Shown here one piece after another: positions 15,936 through 25,355 of a stretch of DNA of 64,000 nt (within the stretch, counting starts at the first letter, position 1; each line of letters starts with the position of its first letter). Below the pieces are notes generated by a model. The model had not been told where the DNA came from and searched no databases. It worked only from the letters and a program-made list of their open reading frames with translations. The position numbers and the translations under genes are program-made. This DNA is from Xenococcus sp. MO_188.B8 (GTDB lineage: Bacteria > Cyanobacteriota > Cyanobacteriia > Cyanobacteriales > Xenococcaceae), in NCBI GenBank assembly GCA_030065615.1, contig JASJDR010000003.1, forward strand, positions 1-64,000, read 5' to 3'.

Positions 15936-16157
15936 TTAATTGCTGTTGGCATCCGTACATTGTGTGATTTATTTGTATATTTAGTATGTTAATCATACAA
16001 TATATATAAACAAAAATATTAAAAAGTTATATGAAAAAAACGCCAGATGAGTATCGGCGGAATCCTCATTCAGTGACGCGGAAACGGCTGATTGCGCAAC
16101 TATCTTCTATTTAGTTATAAATTTATCAATAAATTTACTTTTGACAGGAAAAAGAGG

Positions 16158-16532
16158 ATGACAAAGTTACTTAAAAAAGGTCATCAGTGGCGCGTAGGAT
16201 GGGATTCTCATGCCCAAAAATATCAAGGTTTAGTCGGAAGCGATGATTGGGCGATTGAGCTAACTCCCGCAGAATTAAAAGATTTTAATCGTCTTTTGCA
16301 TCAATTAGTCACTACGATGGTACGAATGAAAACTGAATTGATGGCTGAAGAAAGAATTGCTTGTGAAGCAGAAAGTGAATTATTATGGCTGGAAGCAGAA
16401 GGATATCCTGACAATTATACTCTACGTTTAATTATTAATAGCGATCGCCGTTGTGAAGGGAATTGGGCTGAAGGGGTAGCCATTGAATTAGCAGCAGCTA
16501 CCCAGCGTTTAGTAGAAGAAAACATACCTTAG
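16158..16532 (+). CDS. DUF1818 family protein
   Basis: This 124-residue cyanobacterial protein has the DUF1818 features: HQWRVGWDSHAQKYQGLVG at the N-terminus, WAIELTPAELKDFNRLL, a central helix EERIACEAESELLWLEAEG, and SDRRCEGNWAEG near the C-terminus. ATG 16158 has the site AAAGAGG directly upstream; an upstream in-frame ATG at 16092 would add 22 unlikely residues. Role unknown. Confidence 0.85.
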   Translation: MTKLLKKGHQWRVGWDSHAQKYQGLVGSDDWAIELTPAELKDFNRLLHQLVTTMVRMKTELMAEERIACEAESELLWLEAEGYPDNYTLRLIINSDRRCEGNWAEGVAIELAAATQRLVEENIP

Positions 16533-16568
16533 TTTGCTTAAGTCTTTTTCGTCTCTCAATGACAGATC

Positions 16569-16820
16569 CTATTGGAGACAAAATTGACCACTAGTTAGAG
16601 TAGTTTCTCCATACTCAGGAATCCAAACAGCCCAGGTTTCAGGAGTATCTTCACAAAGAAGTAAGGCTTCATCCTGAGTATAGGGATTAGGTAATTTTAG
16701 TAGTTTTACCCAAGTATTGGGTTGAGGTGAAGGGTAATTCTGTGAGTAGGATTGGTATTTTAGTGGAACAGAACACCATTGCACTCTCGACTCTGAAGGG
16801 GCAAATTCCAGTTTATTCAT
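16569..16820 (-). CDS. Conserved hypothetical protein, 83 residues
   Basis: I do not recognise a family name. The protein is soluble and rich in Pro, Trp and Tyr (QWCSVPLKYQS, NTWVKLLKLPNPYTQDEAL, ETWAVWIPEYGE), with a pattern like a short beta-rich domain. It is convergent with the DUF1818 gene, 36 bp apart. Confidence 0.7.
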   Translation of the reverse strand: MNKLEFAPSESRVQWCSVPLKYQSYSQNYPSPQPNTWVKLLKLPNPYTQDEALLLCEDTPETWAVWIPEYGETTLTSGQFCLQ

Positions 16821-16923
16821 TTTTATGACCCCAAAAAATTACAATCGTTTTTTATTCTGTATACAAAGTTACAAAATAATAGATATCTAGGTCAAGAAAA
16901 CGTTTCATAACTTAAAAATAGAT

Positions 16924-17928
16924 TTAATTTAACCCCACTTCGTCTACTTCTGCGACAGAACATCTTGATGAAGCCCTTGGGGCATCTTTGAATAAATCAC
17001 TAATTTGAGTATCAGGTTCAATGTTTCCTTCTAGATTGAACCACAACTCCGTAATCATGGTTCTTCTCCTGGGGCGTTCATCTGTTTTACATTTAATTTT
17101 AACTTTTTTATCGACTCCATCTCCAAAAGCTTCAACCAACTTGTTCCCAATCTGAGTAGCAGTAATTTCCTCGCCAATGTTCTCCGCAAATAGATCTTGC
17201 ACTGCTGAATTATTAACTTGATCTAGTAGCACAAGAGACTCTCTAAAATATTCTTCTGGGGTCGTATTGTAGCAAGTTCCATGCTTATACCATTCGTGTC
17301 GGTGCAAATATGAGGCAATTCCTGGCATTTTGACTGCTAATTCTGCAAAAAGCTCCTCAGATAAATCTATAGGTGGTAAGTCTGACCATTTTTTATCCTT
17401 GTCTAGTTGTTTATTTCTCTGGCTGACGCCACAATAGTCATTACCTCTGGGCTGAGGCCATAAACCATGTAGAGTAAATTTGTCTGCATCAAAACGAGTT
17501 ACAGTTTGAGTTTCGCATTCTTCCTTATTGGGACGAGTTTCACAGAATGCTGATTGCCAACTGATAGCTAGTAAGTATTCAGGATTGTCTGGAACAGAAT
17601 TTCCTCCCCCGTTATCACCGATAGCGCCTAAGAGTTCCCCACAATTAACAGCAACCCAGCGTAACGAAGGATCGGCACCTTCAATTTTTAAACGATAATA
17701 AGTAGCATCTGGCTTATTTTTTTCTGTAGCTTGATAAGTTGTCCCAGGAACGATATTGATATTACCTGGATTAGTTCCTCTTCTGATAGATTGCAAGGCG
17801 TCACAAGTTCTAGTTGCTTGGAATTCGTTGTTAATCTTGATGCTTGCTTGGGCTGAATTTGTCCAGATAGTCAAGCTGAAACACAAGATTATTGTCAGGA
17901 AAAAAAGTCTCTTTAGAATAAGCATCAT
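16924..17928 (-). CDS. Secreted ribonuclease T2 family protein
   Basis: RNase T2 enzymes cleave single-stranded RNA via 2',3'-cyclic phosphates, usually outside the cytoplasm. A signal peptide (about 1-29, ending AQA) is followed by an SH3-like stretch with four cysteines (about 30-105) and the RNase domain (120-325). Both catalytic motifs are intact: CAS I FTLHGLWPQ with H154 and CAS II HEWYKHGTC with H211, E212 and H216. The start chosen is the ATG at 17928; the next in-frame ATG one codon on is equivalent. Confidence 0.93.
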   Translation of the reverse strand: MMLILKRLFFLTIILCFSLTIWTNSAQASIKINNEFQATRTCDALQSIRRGTNPGNINIVPGTTYQATEKNKPDATYYRLKIEGADPSLRWVAVNCGELLGAIGDNGGGNSVPDNPEYLLAISWQSAFCETRPNKEECETQTVTRFDADKFTLHGLWPQPRGNDYCGVSQRNKQLDKDKKWSDLPPIDLSEELFAELAVKMPGIASYLHRHEWYKHGTCYNTTPEEYFRESLVLLDQVNNSAVQDLFAENIGEEITATQIGNKLVEAFGDGVDKKVKIKCKTDERPRRRTMITELWFNLEGNIEPDTQISDLFKDAPRASSRCSVAEVDEVGLN

Positions 17929-18260
17929 AAGAAATAAGGTTTAAAGTTTTACCTGAAACTAAGCATGATTAGCTTTAAGCTATGAGCTATAAGCTTTTTT
18001 CTAGCAAAGTAACTTTTTTTAAATACCATAGTTTCCTACTCTGATTATTAAGTAATGATTATACTCAGAATAATTGAGACCAAATCTTAACAAAACTCTA
18101 ATTATGTTTAAATTATCAACAGATTCAGAAAATGCTTTAATTAAAATGTTTGAGCTGAGAGATAACTAAAAGCATAGAGCTAATTGACAATTTGCCATCA
18201 AGTAATGGGTCTTAAAAGAGATAAACTAACCATGAACCATTAATCATGAATCACTAATCA
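17929..18260. other. Intergenic region with AGCTTA-type degenerate repeats
   Basis: The 332 bases between divergent genes contain a run TTTAAGCTATGAGCTATAAG (17976-17995) of overlapping AGCT dyads. Similar degenerate runs occur at 21597-21625, 36815-36850 and 40515-40560. No gene was seen. Confidence 0.4.
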
Positions 18261-19562
18261 ATGAACAATTCTCTAGAAAAAGTAATCGATCTGGCGAAGA
18301 AAAAAAATATAGAAGCAGAAGCATACTATCTTACAAGTCAAGATACTCCCATTGAATTTGCTAATAATCGCTTGAAATCTTTGCAAACTAAAGCGGTAGA
18401 GGGAATTGCTTTAAGAGTTATTGTCGATGGGAAATTAGGATTTGCTAGTGCTAGCGATCTAAATCGCTTAGATGAGCTAGTAGATGCTGCGATCGCAACT
18501 GCGGCGATTGGTGATCCGGTAGAATTCGATTTTGCCAGCAATGTTCAGTTAATTGCTCCCGATAGTGATTATCAACTTCCTAGTACCGATAAATTAGTAA
18601 ATATTGGGGAACAACTGATTGCCAGAGTTCATGAATATAATTCTGAGATCTTAGTCGATACCAGCTTCAATCTTGGCGCCACTGAGGTACAACTAGCAAC
18701 CACGACCAATACCTATGCGCAACAAAGCGATAAGGGAATCAGTGCTAGTATCTCAGGTAATTTAGTACGAGGAGAAGATTTTTTACAAGCTTATTCCTAT
18801 GAAATCACTAGAGATGAAGAACCTGATTATGATCGATTGGTAGAAGATCTGATCGGTAAATACCAAAAGGCAGAACGTAATGCTACCATCTCCAGCGGAA
18901 CTTATCCTGTTTTGTTTACTCCCCTAGGAGCAGCTATGGCTATTGGGCGTTTATTCAAAACTATTTTATCGGGTCAAGCTGTGGTTCAGAAAGCTTCTCC
19001 TTTGATCGAAAAACTAGGGGAAAAGGTGTTTGATTCTCGTTTAACTCTCGCCGAAGATCCCACCTTTGGGGTCTCTGCCTGTCAGTTCGATGATGAAGGA
19101 ACTCCGACCCAGAAAAAACTTTTAGTGGAAAATGGCATTGTCAAACAATTTTATTGGGATCGCCGTTGGGCTTCTCGCGGGGGCACAACTTCTACCGGCA
19201 ATGGTTTTCGTAGGGGATTATCTCGTCCTAGTCCCAGTTTAGTCAATCTTTGCATGAGCCCTGGTAAAACTAGTTTGGCAGATTTAATTGCAGGAATCGA
19301 AGAAGGAATTATTGTCGATCAAGTATTAGGTGCCGGACAATCTAATCAATTAGCAGGAGAGTTTTCCGTCAATTTAGATTTAGGCTACAAAGTAGAGCAA
19401 GGCAAAATTGTCGGTCGAGTTAAAAATACGATGGTAGCGGGGAATATTTTTGAAGCTTTTAATAATTTAGTTGATTTAGGCGATCGCGCTCAATGGGTAG
19501 GGGGCAGTTCCTATTTACCCCATATTCTCTTTGCTAGTTTAGGAGTAGCTTCTAGAAATTAA
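18261..19562 (+). CDS. TldD/PmbA family metalloprotease-like protein (TldE)
   Basis: TldD/TldE proteins form a complex that trims peptides and modified proteins. The 433-residue protein has the family features AEAYYLTSQDTPIEFANNRL at the N-terminus, GIALRVIVDGKLGFASAS, and the C-terminal GEFSVNLDLGYKVEQGKI. The zinc-binding HExxxH of TldD is absent, so it is of the PmbA/TldE type. Its stop overlaps the ruvC stop by 4 bp on the other strand. Confidence 0.88.
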   Translation: MNNSLEKVIDLAKKKNIEAEAYYLTSQDTPIEFANNRLKSLQTKAVEGIALRVIVDGKLGFASASDLNRLDELVDAAIATAAIGDPVEFDFASNVQLIAPDSDYQLPSTDKLVNIGEQLIARVHEYNSEILVDTSFNLGATEVQLATTTNTYAQQSDKGISASISGNLVRGEDFLQAYSYEITRDEEPDYDRLVEDLIGKYQKAERNATISSGTYPVLFTPLGAAMAIGRLFKTILSGQAVVQKASPLIEKLGEKVFDSRLTLAEDPTFGVSACQFDDEGTPTQKKLLVENGIVKQFYWDRRWASRGGTTSTGNGFRRGLSRPSPSLVNLCMSPGKTSLADLIAGIEEGIIVDQVLGAGQSNQLAGEFSVNLDLGYKVEQGKIVGRVKNTMVAGNIFEAFNNLVDLGDRAQWVGGSSYLPHILFASLGVASRN

Positions 19563-20047
19563 ACAATATTATTTCTGAGACCACATAACCCTGCGTAACC
19601 GATGCCGATCGCATCTACACTATCATCAATCGGTAACGACTCTAAACCAAATAAAACTTGAATCATATCTGCTACCTCCTGTTTCTTGGCTTTCCCGTTA
19701 CCGAGGTGGCATTTCCAACTGGACTGATGAAGATATACGGGTAAAACCCCTGTGTCTCGATAACAGACTAAATTAATAACTCCAAAAGCTTGGAGTACTC
19801 CGCCAGCAGCTTTGATACTGCGGCCAAAAAAAGGCATTTCAATAGCTATATTTTGCGGTTGAAATTCCCTAACCAATTCGCCAACATCCTTTTCGATTTC
19901 CAATAATCTTTGAGGAGTCGCTAACTCTTTGGGGGTTTCAATCGTTCCATAATCAATTATTAATGGTTCTCCTGGTTTAGCTTCTTCTAAAATTGCCCAG
20001 CCAATAATAGCTAAACCAGGATCGATACCCAACCAAAATGGATTCAT
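19559..20047 (-). CDS. ruvC: Crossover junction endodeoxyribonuclease RuvC
   Basis: RuvC resolves Holliday junctions after RuvAB branch migration. The 162-residue protein carries the RNase-H fold carboxylates: D9 in LGIDPGLAIIGWA, E70 in IAIEMPFFG and the DDSVDAIGIG pair around 141-145. IKAAGGVLQAFGV is the usual DNA-binding helix region. The size matches the family. Confidence 0.9.
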   Translation of the reverse strand: MNPFWLGIDPGLAIIGWAILEEAKPGEPLIIDYGTIETPKELATPQRLLEIEKDVGELVREFQPQNIAIEMPFFGRSIKAAGGVLQAFGVINLVCYRDTGVLPVYLHQSSWKCHLGNGKAKKQEVADMIQVLFGLESLPIDDSVDAIGIGYAGLCGLRNNIV

Positions 20048-20215
20048 ATAGTTAAAGGATGAAAGATGAAGGATGAGGAAGTTTTTATCAAGGATAAACG
20101 ATCAAGGATGAAAGATGAGGAATGCTCTTCTTTTGGTTATTTTCCGATCTCCCAGTCTCGTAGCCTCCTCGTCTCTTGGGTTCCCAGTCCCCCAGCCTTC
20201 TTCTGGTTTTCCTTA
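20044..20215. repeat. Heptamer-like tandem repeat (GGATGAAAGATGA) and CT-rich run
   Basis: Between ruvC and ftrV lie repeated units of GATGAA/GGATGAG (20055-20125), followed by a CT-rich stretch with TCTCCCAGTC and CCCAGTCCCCCAGCC. These match the short tandem repeats common in cyanobacterial intergenic DNA. No function is evident. Confidence 0.6.
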
Positions 20216-20221
20216 ACTTTC

Positions 20222-20464
20222 CTAACTTTCTGGTACAGATTCGGAGATGACTTCTAACTCCTCATGACGAAAATGAGATCTAAACTTTTTCTCAAATTTA
20301 ACTAATACAGGCAAATTAGGACTGATCGGTCTTCCTTGCCAGTCTGTTAGGATATCGATTATATCTCCTTCCATTCCTTTAACGTCAAAGGGTTCTTTTT
20401 TGCTTTGGGGATAGTTATAGACAATTACAGATTCTTTAACACGGACGCGATCGCCAACCTTCAT
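20222..20464 (-). CDS. ftrV: Ferredoxin-thioredoxin reductase variable chain
   Basis: FtrV is the structural subunit of ferredoxin-thioredoxin reductase, which links photosynthetic electrons to thioredoxin. The 80-residue protein is a small SH3-like beta barrel with MKVGDRVRVKESVIVYNYP, FDVKGMEGDI and a hydrophobic NLPVLVKFEKKFRSHF strand, typical of FtrV. The catalytic FtrC is not in the window. Confidence 0.92.
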   Translation of the reverse strand: MKVGDRVRVKESVIVYNYPQSKKEPFDVKGMEGDIIDILTDWQGRPISPNLPVLVKFEKKFRSHFRHEELEVISESVPES

Positions 20465-20652
20465 ATTTTTTTGCTCTCTTAGACGTTCTCTTCTAGAAAA
20501 AATTAGATTATGATTCTTAGCAACTTTACCATTCTTAGAGTCAAAAAGACTAATATTTCTCTGATTCAGTTTTTTTCTAGGATTATGATGGAATCAGAAG
20601 ACGGAAATACTTATTACGAAAATTAAAGCATTGTAATGTAGCTGTAACTTAT

Positions 20653-21090
20653 ATGAGTTTAACTATTCTTTGGCTCGTGGTGGGAATTGCTTTATGTCTA
20701 TTAGAATTCTTCTTTCCCACTGCTTTTGTGGTTCTAATGATGGGATTTGCGGCTCTAGTAGTAGCGGGAGTATCTTTATTAATCCCTCATGCCGTATTTT
20801 TAGTAGGCTTATGGCTAATTCTCTCCACATCGTTTACCATTCTGTCCCGCAAACTATTGACGCCTCGGGCTAAAAGCCGGTATTTAGGAGATGACAAAGA
20901 AGGTACTATTATTTCCGCAATAGAGCCAGGGAGAACAGGAAGGGTTTTATATGAAGGGAATTCTTGGCGCGCTAAAGCAGCCGATCCGAGCATTGCGATC
21001 GCCGATGAGGAAATTGTTCATATTATAGAAATTAAAGGAAACACGGTAATTGTGTTACCAAAAGATTATTACTACCTTACAGACAGTTAA
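20653..21090 (+). CDS. NfeD-like membrane protein with OB-fold domain
   Basis: The 145-residue protein has two to three N-terminal membrane helices (about 5-25, 28-65) and a C-terminal OB-type beta domain (about 85-140) with GRTGRVLYEGNSWRAKA. NfeD-like proteins often work with SPFH/stomatin proteins or membrane proteases; no stomatin gene lies next to it here. Partner unknown. Confidence 0.85.
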   Translation: MSLTILWLVVGIALCLLEFFFPTAFVVLMMGFAALVVAGVSLLIPHAVFLVGLWLILSTSFTILSRKLLTPRAKSRYLGDDKEGTIISAIEPGRTGRVLYEGNSWRAKAADPSIAIADEEIVHIIEIKGNTVIVLPKDYYYLTDS

Positions 21091-21208
21091 CAAATTAAAA
21101 AATTCGATAATGGCCACTACCAGAGTTATCAAAGGAAAAGAACAGAGATCCCAAGCAATTTAGCTTACTTTTAACCGATCTGCTGTTCACTGATAACTGT
21201 TAACTGAA

Positions 21209-21478
21209 CTATCTTCTGATACCTAAGCGAGCAATCAGTTTTTGATAGCGTTGATAGTCTTTTTTCTGAATATATGCTAAAAGACGCTTACGACGACCAA
21301 TCATTTTTAATAAACCACGACGAGAAGAATGATCTTGTTTATTATTTCTCAGATGTTCGGTAAGCTGATTAATTCTTGTTGTCAGCATTGCCACTTGTAG
21401 ATCTGCAGAGCCCGTATCGGTTTCGTGGACTTGATATTCTCCTATGATTTCTTGTTTGCGTTGTTGAGTTAAGGCCAT
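21209..21478 (-). CDS. rpsO: 30S ribosomal protein S15
   Basis: S15 binds 16S rRNA early in small subunit assembly. The 89-residue protein starting [21 protein letters not shown] has the family pattern [40 protein letters not shown] and a C-terminal [16 protein letters not shown] 21478 fits the family start; an upstream in-frame ATG at 21535 would add 19 residues without homology. Confidence 0.97.
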   Translation of the reverse strand: MALTQQRKQEIIGEYQVHETDTGSADLQVAMLTTRINQLTEHLRNNKQDHSSRRGLLKMIGRRKRLLAYIQKKDYQRYQKLIARLGIRR

Positions 21479-21661
21479 AATTGTTTTATTTGAAAATAAG
21501 TTTAAACTCCAAACCAACATAATATCATTAATCAAACTTTCTCTTAGTGGCAGTCGTCGATTATATTCTGTAATAATTATGCATGCTTTGGCAAAAAGCT
21601 TGAAGCTTAGGGCTTAGAGCTATTGATCGCGAAGCTAGTTGTAACATTTTAGGCTGCAATA

Positions 21662-23920
21662 GTGAAATTTCCTCTCCGTTTTGGTTTCAACCCTAATTCC
21701 AGTAAGGACGAGACTATTCAACAGTCTGGTTTAGGAACGTTTGGAGGTGTCTATACTCCTTCAGTTTTGACAATTTTAGGCGTGATCATGTATCTGCGTT
21801 TTGGCTGGGTAGTCGGTAACGCGGGTTTGATTAATACTCTAATTATTGTCACAGTTTCGACGACGATTACTTTCTTAACAGCCTTGTCAGTATGTGCGAT
21901 CGCTACTGATCGAGTAGTAAGAGGTGGTGGGGCATATTACATGATCAGCCGTTCTCTGGGAATTGAGCCTGGGGGCGCAGTGGGAATTTCCCTATATTTC
22001 GCCCAGGCGATCTCGGTGGCTTTGTATACCATCGGTTTTGCCGAAAGTATGGTGCGAACAGATTTATTTATTGGGATTACTAATGTGGGTTTTAATCTGC
22101 AAGATCTCAATCAAACTTATGTAGCTTTAATTATTACGATCTTAGTGGGAATTTTGGCAATCACTTCTGCCAGCATTGCGATCAAAGCTCAGTATTTCAT
22201 TATGGTAGCGATCGTCTTATCCCTAATTTCTTTTGTCTTTGGCCATGCTGTACCTAATGTGGAAGTCCAGATGTTCTCGGCTCCTCCAGAAGATGCCGCC
22301 CCTTTTTGGACCGTATTTGCGGTCTTTTTCCCAGCGGTAACGGGAATTATGGCCGGGGTCAATATGTCAGGAGATTTAAAAGACCCAGTCAAATCAATTC
22401 CTAGCGGCACCCTCGCTGCAGTGATTACTGGATATGTAATTTACATGATTTTGCCACTTTTCTTGGCGTTTCGAGTCGATACCGCTAATTTAATCGACAA
22501 CCCCTTTATTATGCAGCAAATCTCCTTTTGGGGACCAGCTATCTTATTGGGGGTTTGGGGCGCGACTTTAAGTAGTGCCATTGGCAGTATTTTGGGCGCA
22601 CCTAGGGTTTTACAAGCCCTAGCCAGAGATGGGGTATTACCGCGCTGTCTAAGTTTTTTGGGGGAGGGACATGGTAAAGATGACGAACCCCGTAATGGCA
22701 CTTTAGTTACTCTGGGATTTGCGATCGCTGCTGTTTGTATCGGAGATCTTAATTTAATTGCTCCCATACTGAGTATGTTTTTCCTGACAACCTACTTAGT
22801 ACTCAATGTTGCCGCAGGAGTAGAAGGTTTTCTTCAAAGTCCCTCATTTCGCCCCACATTTCGGGTTCATTGGTCATTATCGTTGCTCGGTGCAGTGGGT
22901 TGTCTCTGGGTAATGTTTTTAATCGATGCGGGCTCAACTGTAATTGCCGCCGTAATTGTCTCAGGGGTATTTTTCTGGCTGCAACAGCGAGAATTGCGCA
23001 CTACTTGGGGAGATGTGCGGCGCGGGATGTGGATGGCATTAATTAGCATGGGAATCTTCCAGATGACGGAAGAGGATGATACCAAAAATTGGCGACCTCA
23101 TATTTTGGTACTTTCTGGCGCGCCGCAAAAACGTTGGTCTTTAATCGAATTAGCCGATGGTTTTAGCCATAATCGCAGTTTGATGACAGTTTCTAGTGTT
23201 TTACCGAGTGGTTCAAGGGATCTGGGACAACAACTCAAATTGGAAAGAACCATTCGTGATTATCTGCAAAAAAGAGGAGTCCAAGCCTTAGTGAGGGTGA
23301 CAACCGCCAGCGATCCTTTTGATGGTGCCATGAGGCTGGTAGAAACCTATGGTTTAGGCCCCCTAGTTCCCAATACGATTGTTATGGGAGATAGTGAAGA
23401 GCCTTCGCGAAGAGCGCAATTTTGCCACGCGATCGCGCAAATTCATGCTAGTAAACGTAATGTGGTGATTTTTCGCGAAAATCAGCAACATAATTTCGGC
23501 GGTCGTCGTCGGATTGATATTTGGTGGGGAGGGCTCCAGGGAAATGGGAGTCTCATGTTGCTGTTAGCCTATTTATTGAGTACTGATATTAATTGGCGCA
23601 ATACCCGTATTTTTCTGAAACTAGTGGCTCCTGATGAAGCAGGCGCAGCCTCAGCCAGGGAAAATCTCAAAAGTTATGTCAAGAAGTTACGCATTGATGT
23701 ACAAACTCAAGTTTATACTTCTCAGGGGCGTCCGTTTGCTGAGATTCTCGGTCAATTTTCTAAAAATGCTGATTTAGTATTTTTGGGCATGGCAACTCCT
23801 GGAGAAAACTATATGGAATACTACGAAAGTCTCCAGGCTAAGGTAGTGGGTTTACCTTCTACGGTGTTTGTCCTTGCTGCACCAGAATTTGCTTTCGGAG
23901 ACGTTTTAACAGAAAGTTAA
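21662..23920 (+). CDS. Cation-chloride cotransporter family protein (SLC12-like)
   Basis: The 752-residue protein has about 12 membrane helices of the APC fold in residues 25-460 and a C-terminal cytoplasmic domain (480-750). The start GLGTFGGVYTPSVLTILGVI and GVNMSGDLKDPVKSIPSGTL are hallmarks of the Na-K-Cl/K-Cl cotransporter family. It probably moves potassium or sodium with chloride across the plasma membrane. GTG at 21662 is the start. Confidence 0.9.
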   Translation: MKFPLRFGFNPNSSKDETIQQSGLGTFGGVYTPSVLTILGVIMYLRFGWVVGNAGLINTLIIVTVSTTITFLTALSVCAIATDRVVRGGGAYYMISRSLGIEPGGAVGISLYFAQAISVALYTIGFAESMVRTDLFIGITNVGFNLQDLNQTYVALIITILVGILAITSASIAIKAQYFIMVAIVLSLISFVFGHAVPNVEVQMFSAPPEDAAPFWTVFAVFFPAVTGIMAGVNMSGDLKDPVKSIPSGTLAAVITGYVIYMILPLFLAFRVDTANLIDNPFIMQQISFWGPAILLGVWGATLSSAIGSILGAPRVLQALARDGVLPRCLSFLGEGHGKDDEPRNGTLVTLGFAIAAVCIGDLNLIAPILSMFFLTTYLVLNVAAGVEGFLQSPSFRPTFRVHWSLSLLGAVGCLWVMFLIDAGSTVIAAVIVSGVFFWLQQRELRTTWGDVRRGMWMALISMGIFQMTEEDDTKNWRPHILVLSGAPQKRWSLIELADGFSHNRSLMTVSSVLPSGSRDLGQQLKLERTIRDYLQKRGVQALVRVTTASDPFDGAMRLVETYGLGPLVPNTIVMGDSEEPSRRAQFCHAIAQIHASKRNVVIFRENQQHNFGGRRRIDIWWGGLQGNGSLMLLLAYLLSTDINWRNTRIFLKLVAPDEAGAASARENLKSYVKKLRIDVQTQVYTSQGRPFAEILGQFSKNADLVFLGMATPGENYMEYYESLQAKVVGLPSTVFVLAAPEFAFGDVLTES

Positions 23921-23955
23921 GAAGAAGTAATGAGTAATAAGTTTGTGATTAAAAA

Positions 23956-24336
23956 ATGAAAACTCGCAAAGAAAAATGGCGCTGTGTAGAAAATTGTGGT
24001 GCTTGTTGTCATCTCGATCCTCAAGATAGACCAGATTTAGCAGAATATTTATCTACTGAGGAATTGGAACTTTATCTTAGTCTAGTAGGAGAAGATGGCT
24101 GGTGCGTTAATTTTGATCATCAAACCAGAAAATGTAATATCTACGAACAAAGACCTCGTTTTTGTCGAGTACAGCCCGATATCTTTCAAGATATGTATGA
24201 AATAGCAATAACTGAATTTAATAATTTTGCGATCGCTTGTTGTCGGCAACAAATTACTGGAGTTTATGGTGAAGATAGTCCCGAAATAGATCGCTATAAT
24301 CAGGCAATTATTGAGCGATCGAGTCTAAAAACTTAA
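23956..24336 (+). CDS. YkgJ-type cysteine cluster protein
   Basis: The 126-residue protein has the UPF0153/YkgJ pattern CVENCGACCHLDPQDRP at 10-26, WCVNFDHQTRKCNIYEQRPRF near 50-70 and a further CC near the C-terminus. The eight cysteines probably bind zinc or a Fe-S cluster. It starts 36 bp after the transporter stop and may be co-transcribed. Role unknown. Confidence 0.88.
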   Translation: MKTRKEKWRCVENCGACCHLDPQDRPDLAEYLSTEELELYLSLVGEDGWCVNFDHQTRKCNIYEQRPRFCRVQPDIFQDMYEIAITEFNNFAIACCRQQITGVYGEDSPEIDRYNQAIIERSSLKT

Positions 24337-24454
24337 AATTTCTAATATTTTTGACGGCGTACTGATACTTTTTTATTGTGTCTTTGCTTTTTGACGAGCG
24401 ACCCTGCTGCCCTAAAGGATACACCTTCGGATAAGGTTTCCTCAGCAAGCGGTC

Positions 24455-24561
24455 ATACCGAATCCGCATCTCAAAACCCCTTTTTCTTTGTTCCTGATAA
24501 AATCCTTCTGTCCTCTGTCTTGTCTAATTTTTAAGTGGGGTATCTAAATCGGATTCGGTAT
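24455..24561. repeat. MITE-like element with imperfect 25-bp terminal inverted repeats
   Basis: ATACCGAATCCG (24455-24466) and its exact complement CGGATTCGGTAT (24550-24561) bracket 107 bp. The inverted repeat continues imperfectly inward to CCCC (24477-24480) and GGGG (24537-24540). There is no reading frame inside, as expected for a miniature element. A tract of palindromic repeats (CCTAAAGGATACACC) adjoins it at 24410-24450. Confidence 0.6.
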
Positions 24562-24608
24562 TAGTTTAAAACCTCCTAAAAGATATTAATTTAAAAATTT
24601 TAAATAAC

Positions 24609-25235
24609 CTACTGTTTTGCCGAATTAACTATTTTGAACTCTACCCGTCGATTCTGTTTCCAAGCTTTCGAGTTTGAACCTTGCATAGCTGGGCTCTTTT
24701 CTCCATAGCTTGTTGTCGAGAGCATTTGAGGATTTACTCCTTGAGCTACTAAAAACTCTTTGACCGCTTGAGCGCGCATTTGACCTAAGTTGAAATTGTA
24801 TTCCTCGGTTCCTCTTTCGTCAGTGTAACCTGATATTTGGATAGACAATTTCCCATTATTCTTCATCGACTTAGCCATTTGAAGTAGCTGTTCTTGAGCC
24901 TTAGCTGTGAGACCATAACTATCAAATTTGAAATAAACTTTCTCTAAATTAGCTCTTAAGTCAGATTCTTCTCTAGCCGCTACCAGGGTCGACTCCTCTG
25001 TTGGTTTGGTTCCGTTGATAGTTTCTGTTGGCAGTGACTTAGTTGAAGTTGCGCTCTGTGTTGATTTAACTTGAGTCTGTTGAGGAGCTGTTGCACTCTG
25101 TGTTGATGACGCAATCGGAGTTGACCCTGGATTTTGTGATTGTTTCTTTTCTGTCATGCATCCAGCAACTAAAACCGCTAATACTGGAATCAATAACGAA
25201 TGTTGAACAGCTGATTTAATGGAAATCCTTTTCAT
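24609..25235 (-). CDS. OmpA/Pal-family outer-membrane lipoprotein
   Basis: The protein has 208 residues from ATG 25235 (an in-frame ATG at 25280 would disturb the signal peptide). A lipoprotein signal ends in VLAVLVAGC, followed by a Gln/Thr/Ser-rich linker and an OmpA-like peptidoglycan-binding domain (about 95-205) with VYFKFDSYGLTAKAQEQL, ISGYTDERGTEEYNFNLGQM and QNRRVEF. It resembles Pal, which ties the outer membrane to peptidoglycan; other tol genes are not nearby. Confidence 0.9.
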   Translation of the reverse strand: MKRISIKSAVQHSLLIPVLAVLVAGCMTEKKQSQNPGSTPIASSTQSATAPQQTQVKSTQSATSTKSLPTETINGTKPTEESTLVAAREESDLRANLEKVYFKFDSYGLTAKAQEQLLQMAKSMKNNGKLSIQISGYTDERGTEEYNFNLGQMRAQAVKEFLVAQGVNPQMLSTTSYGEKSPAMQGSNSKAWKQNRRVEFKIVNSAKQ

Positions 25236-25355
25236 ATCAAAATTAGTAACTAAAATAAAAACTATATTTATTGTTCCCATTTGAAATATATAGCTAACAC
25301 ATTTTATGATTTTTAGATCTAAATATCAGAATCGATTAAACAAAGCTTTTATAAA

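Noticed and set aside
15702-15992. Plus-strand frame opposite the TnpB remnant
   Set aside because: It is an antisense shadow; the minus strand has clear TnpB motifs.
16031-16114. 27-codon plus-strand frame MKKTPDEYRRNPHSVTRK
   Set aside because: No ribosome site or recognised homology; it may be part of the decayed TnpB flank.
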